Positions 61,296-64,000 of a stretch of DNA of 64,000 nucleotides are shown in pieces. The position numbers were made by a program, and so were the translations under genes. The notes beneath the pieces were generated by a model that saw nothing but the letters and a program-made list of their open reading frames with translations, did no database searches and was not told where the DNA came from. Position 1 is the stretch's first letter; every line of letters begins with the position of its first letter. Origin of the DNA: Streptomyces sp. NBC_00576 (GTDB taxonomy: Bacteria; Actinomycetota; Actinomycetes; Streptomycetales; Streptomycetaceae); assembly GCF_036345175.1 (NCBI RefSeq), contig NZ_CP107780.1:1612001-1676000 (forward strand), written 5' to 3'.

Positions 61296-61317
61296 TGACA
61301 TTCATTTTCAAAATGAC
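61296..61317 (+). promoter_or_regulatory. Zur-like box with overlapping perfect palindrome upstream of the CooC-like gene
   Basis: TGACATTCATTTTCA (61296-61310) on the plus strand is the reverse complement of a sequence matching the Zur consensus at 13 of 15 positions. It overlaps a perfect palindrome TCATTTT/AAAATGA around one C (61303-61317). Two overlapping sites suggest cooperative binding. Confidence 0.6.
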
Positions 61318-61368
61318 CGGCGAAGAACCGGCCGAGCCGGCTGCCCAAGGACGAGGAGCGGCCCGGTA

Positions 61369-62319
61369 ATGCGCGTCGCGTTCGTCGGCAAGGGCGGCAG
61401 CGGCAAGACCACGCTGTCCGCACTGTTCTCCCGCCATCTCGCACGCTCCGGCGCGCCCGTGGTCGCCATCGACGGCGACATCAACCAGCACCTGGCCGAG
61501 GCACTCGACCCGGTCGACGGCGAGGCCTTCGCCGCGCCGCCGCTCAGCGCCCACCTGGGTGACATCAAGGACTTCCTGCGCGGCACCAACCCGCGCATCG
61601 AGTCGCGCGAGGCCATGGTCAAGACGACCCCGGCCGGCCGGGGCTCACGGCTGCTGCGTCCGCTCGGCGACGACGAGATCCACCACCGGCACGTCGAACG
61701 CGTGGGCGGCGTACCGCTGATGGCGACCGGCGCCTTCGACGAGAGCGACCTGGGTGTGGCCTGCTACCACTCCAAGCTGGGCGCGGTGGAGCTGTACCTC
61801 AACCATCTCGTCGACGGCCCCGACGAGTATGTCGTCGTCGACATGACCGCCGGAGCGGACGCATTCGCCTCCGGGCTGTTCACCCGGTTCGACATGACGT
61901 TCCTGGTCGCCGAGCCGACCCGCAAGGGCGTCTCCGTCTACCGCCAGTACCGCGACCACGCCCGCGAGTTCGGGATTCCGCTCGCGGTGATCGGCAACAA
62001 GGTCACCGGCGAGGACGACCTGCTCTTCCTCAAGGAGGAGACGGGCGACGACCTGCTCACCCACCTCGTCCAGTCCAGCTGGGTGCGCGCCGCCGAACAG
62101 GGCCGCGACCAGGGCGAGTTGGAGCCGCAGAACCTGCACGCGCTGAACCAGCTCCGGGACGCGGTCGACGCCCGCCCCAAGGATTGGGCCACCTTCCAGC
62201 GGCACGCCGTCGAGTTCCATCTGCGCAACGCCCGCGCGTGGGCGGACCGGGCGACGGGCCTGGACCTGTCCGAGCAGGTGGACCCGGAGTTCGTCCACGG
62301 GCCCGCCGCCCTCGCCTGA
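61369..62319 (+). CDS. CooC/MinD-like P-loop ATPase, probable metal-centre maturation factor
   Basis: 316 residues. The deviant Walker A is VAFVGKGGSGKTTLSALF at the N-terminus and the switch/Walker B VVDMTAGADAF (about 155-165). It belongs to the SIMIBI class that includes CooC, a nickel-insertion ATPase. The target is unknown. ATG 61369 has GAGGAG upstream at a rather long distance. A Zur-like box precedes it, so it may adjust metalloprotein assembly during zinc shortage. A small unknown protein follows 58 bases later. Confidence 0.85.
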   Translation: MRVAFVGKGGSGKTTLSALFSRHLARSGAPVVAIDGDINQHLAEALDPVDGEAFAAPPLSAHLGDIKDFLRGTNPRIESREAMVKTTPAGRGSRLLRPLGDDEIHHRHVERVGGVPLMATGAFDESDLGVACYHSKLGAVELYLNHLVDGPDEYVVVDMTAGADAFASGLFTRFDMTFLVAEPTRKGVSVYRQYRDHAREFGIPLAVIGNKVTGEDDLLFLKEETGDDLLTHLVQSSWVRAAEQGRDQGELEPQNLHALNQLRDAVDARPKDWATFQRHAVEFHLRNARAWADRATGLDLSEQVDPEFVHGPAALA

Positions 62320-62377
62320 CCCCCACATGGACAACCCGTCACGCACCCGTGAGAACGAAAGAACAGGAAACCCCCTC

Positions 62378-62770
62378 ATGTCGCTCGACGTCTCCCCCCA
62401 ACTCCTCGCCGAAGCCGAGCAGGGTGACATCCGTGCGGACGACTTCGTCGAAACCGTCCGCATCTCCCTCCCCTACGCCTACGACCTCATCGCCGGCCTC
62501 GCCTCCGAACTCCAGGGCGGCACCGCCGAGTTCGCCGACAACCAGACCCCGCCGCCCTCCGAGAAGGAGCGCGGTCAGCTGCTGCGTGCGCTGGCCAGTG
62601 ACGCCATCCGGGGCAGCCTGGAGCGGCACTTCGGCATCGCGCTCGCCTTCCAGAACTGCCACCGGGTCGCGGCCTTCCACCCCGGCGCGCAGAGTGGCGC
62701 GACCTATGCCCGCTTCACCTCGCTGCGCTCCCAGGTTCTCAACCAGTCACCGGAGTTCCGCGACTGCTGA
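62378..62770 (+). CDS. Uncharacterised 130-residue protein downstream of the CooC-like gene
   Basis: Contains SPQLLAEAEQGDIRADDFVE at the start, the middle ETVRISLPYAYDLIAGLASEL and the end HFGIALAFQNCHRVAAFHPG. It looks like a small, acidic, mostly helical soluble protein. I do not recognise a family. ATG 62378 has AGGAAA 8 bases upstream, so the gene is real by translation signals and codon bias. It probably works with the CooC-like ATPase, in the same transcript and the same Zur-type regulon. Confidence 0.75.
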   Translation: MSLDVSPQLLAEAEQGDIRADDFVETVRISLPYAYDLIAGLASELQGGTAEFADNQTPPPSEKERGQLLRALASDAIRGSLERHFGIALAFQNCHRVAAFHPGAQSGATYARFTSLRSQVLNQSPEFRDC

Positions 62771-62931
62771 CGCGTCGGCCCGGACACCCGCGCGCCCGAA
62801 TGCCCGCCCCGAGAATCTCGATAACGATTCGACAACCCCATGGCCTTCCGGGCCGTAAGGTCGAACGGGCGATCGACATAGGGTCCGGGGGGTGGGATCG
62901 ACAGTGGCCGGGTGATTGCCCGGGGCACTCC

Positions 62932-62958
62932 GGAACACGTGGCGGTCGAGGTTCGTTC
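62932..62958 (+). promoter_or_regulatory. ECF-type promoter upstream of the sigma factor gene
   Basis: GGAAC (62932-62936), 17 bases, then CGTTC (62954-62958) fits the SigE-like consensus GGAAC-N16/17-CGTT. It lies about 49 bases before the ATG. Some hrd genes in Streptomyces are known to be transcribed by SigE-type sigma factors. Confidence 0.5.
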
Positions 62959-63006
62959 TCATACAGGGACGTTCCTGCGTGCACTCCTGGAGAGGAAGTG
63001 AGCACG

Positions 63007-64000
63007 ATGGCGACCGACACCGAGGTGACCGATGTGTTCGACCCGGCCACCGAGGACGAGAGCGACGCTCCCCTCCCCCGACTCGCCACCGGGGGTGGCT
63101 CGGTCGACCAGGTGCGGGACTACCTCCGGCTCATCGCCCGGGTCCGGCTCCTCAGCGCCGAGCAGGAGGTCGACCTCGCGAAACGGATCGAGGCCGGGCT
63201 GTACGCGGAGTACAAGCTCCTGGAAGAACCGCCCTCAGACGCCGTACTCCAGCGGGAGTTGGAGATCCTCGCCGCGGACGCACAGCGCGCCAAGTCCCAC
63301 CTCATCGAGGCGAACCTCCGCCTGGTGGTGTCGGTCGCCAAACGCTACACGGGTCGCGGACTGTTGTTCCTGGACCTGGTCCAGGAGGGCAACACGGGCC
63401 TGATCCGGGCCGTCGAGAAGTTCGACTACGCCAAGGGCTTCAAGTTCTCCACGTACGCGACCTGGTGGATCCGGCAGGCGATCTCGCGCGCACTGGCGGA
63501 CCAGGGCCGGACCATCCGCATCCCCGTACACCTGGTGGAAGTCATCAACCGGGTGGCCCGTACCCGCCGCGAGCTGATCCAGGACTTCGGGACGGAGCCC
63601 ACACCGGAGGAACTGGCGGAGAAGGCGGGCGTCCCCGTGGAGCGACTGTCGGAACTCACCGCCTACACCAGGGAGCCCGTCTCGCTGCACACCGCCCTCG
63701 GCGAGGACGGTGACGGCGAGTTCGGCGACCTGATCGAGGACAGAGACAGTGTCACCCCGATGGACATGGTCACCTTCCTGCTGCTCCAGGAGACCATCCA
63801 GTCCATCCTCGCGGAGATGTCCCCTCGGGAGGCCGGGATCATCTCCCTGCGCTACGGCCTGTCCGGCGGCCGCACCAGAACCCTGGAGGAGATCGGCCAG
63901 GTGTACGGCGTCACCCGCGAACGCATCCGCCAGATCGAGTCCAAGACGATGTCCAAGCTGCGCCACCCGTCCCGCTCCCAGGTGCTGCGGGACTATCTCG
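63007..64000 (+). CDS. RNA polymerase sigma factor, Hrd/RpoD-like (3' end beyond window)
   Basis: 331 codons visible with no stop. Region 1.2 (VDQVRDYLRLIARVRLLSAEQEVDLAKRIEAG), region 2 (LRLVVSVAKRYTGRGLLFLDLVQEG, FDYAKGFKFSTYATWWIRQAI) and region 4 (LEEIGQVYGVTRERIRQIESKTMSKLR) are present. It lacks the long N-terminal domain of HrdB, so it is a group 2 sigma factor of the HrdA/C/D type; which one is not clear. ATG 63007 is chosen over GTG 62998 because GAGAGGAA lies 7 bases upstream. It probably responds to stress through the upstream ECF promoter. Confidence 0.92.
   Translation, partial: MATDTEVTDVFDPATEDESDAPLPRLATGGGSVDQVRDYLRLIARVRLLSAEQEVDLAKRIEAGLYAEYKLLEEPPSDAVLQRELEILAADAQRAKSHLIEANLRLVVSVAKRYTGRGLLFLDLVQEGNTGLIRAVEKFDYAKGFKFSTYATWWIRQAISRALADQGRTIRIPVHLVEVINRVARTRRELIQDFGTEPTPEELAEKAGVPVERLSELTAYTREPVSLHTALGEDGDGEFGDLIEDRDSVTPMDMVTFLLLQETIQSILAEMSPREAGIISLRYGLSGGRTRTLEEIGQVYGVTRERIRQIESKTMSKLRHPSRSQVLRDYL

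Overview
The window is chromosomal DNA from a Streptomyces or a very close actinomycete. The evidence is the very high GC with strongly GC-biased third codon positions, frequent GTG starts, gene-to-gene NTGA stop/start overlaps, an opcA gene beside zwf, F420-type and Hrd-type genes, and two dispersed GC-rich repeat families typical of Streptomyces. I see no rRNA, tRNA, CRISPR, integrase or phage genes. The first gene (sugar ABC permease) and the last gene (Hrd-type sigma factor) run off the window.

Layout. (1) 1-7066: sugar-uptake permease, GH2 beta-galactosidase, and two Tat-exported phosphoesterase-like proteins, closed by a strong hairpin terminator. (2) 7319-15103: a PaaX regulator, then a minus-strand SDR / amidohydrolase / acyl-CoA ligase / MaoC operon with a divergent MarR regulator, an MHS transporter and an IclR regulator. 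The gene content matches the CoA-dependent hydroxycinnamate (p-coumarate/ferulate) side-chain degradation loci of Rhodococcus (cou) and Corynebacterium (phd). (3) 15239-18076: a lipoprotein L,D-transpeptidase and a secreted GH16-CBM6 glucanase behind a LacI-type operator. (4) 18155-28132: an AraC regulator divergent from a complete pentose-phosphate operon tkt-tal-zwf-opcA-pgi-gnd plus a histidine phosphatase. (5) 28234-46789: accessory genes, comprising a membrane protein, HAD phosphatase, hydroxyacid dehydrogenase, a beheaded XRE regulator, a shikimate/quinate-to-protocatechuate set (AroE, QuiC1-HPPD fusion, TetR, MHS transporter), a TetR/efflux pair with perfect operators, a serine hydrolase, and a five-gene lysine/saccharopine/ketimine-type operon. 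(6) 46891-54665: the most interesting region, a group of pterin-like, lipid and sugar enzymes. (7) 54774-64000: galU, a peptide/metallophore-type importer and MFS exporter under a Zur-like box, a GNAT, a CooC-like ATPase with a second Zur-like box, and a sigma factor with an ECF-type promoter.

Candidate new system (46891-54665). A GTP cyclohydrolase II homologue carries Met119 where the catalytic Tyr normally sits, the change known to stop the enzyme at the formylated pyrimidine (FAPy). It is divergent from a creatininase-family protein, the family that contains archaeal FAPy deformylase. Facing these is a chain of six ORFs in which every junction is a 4-base NTGA overlap: a PTPS/QueD-fold protein lacking its catalytic Cys and one zinc His, a GT4 glycosyltransferase, two tiny repetitive ORFs, a SAM methyltransferase and an LPG-flippase-like membrane protein. 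A zinc-less MDR dehydrogenase and a CDP-alcohol phosphatidyltransferase lie beside it. Together they suggest synthesis of a GTP-derived, methylated, glycosylated and possibly lipid-anchored metabolite. This is an inference; no product is known to me.

Second theme: tandem duplication of gene junctions. At 50622-51025 and at 57041-57320 the 3' end of one gene plus the 5' end of the next has been tandemly copied with the NTGA junction preserved, producing short ORFs that chain real genes together. A 26-bp duplication at the end of aroE, a 13-bp x4 array in a 5' UTR and several in-frame microsatellites show that the region is rich in slippage or duplication events.
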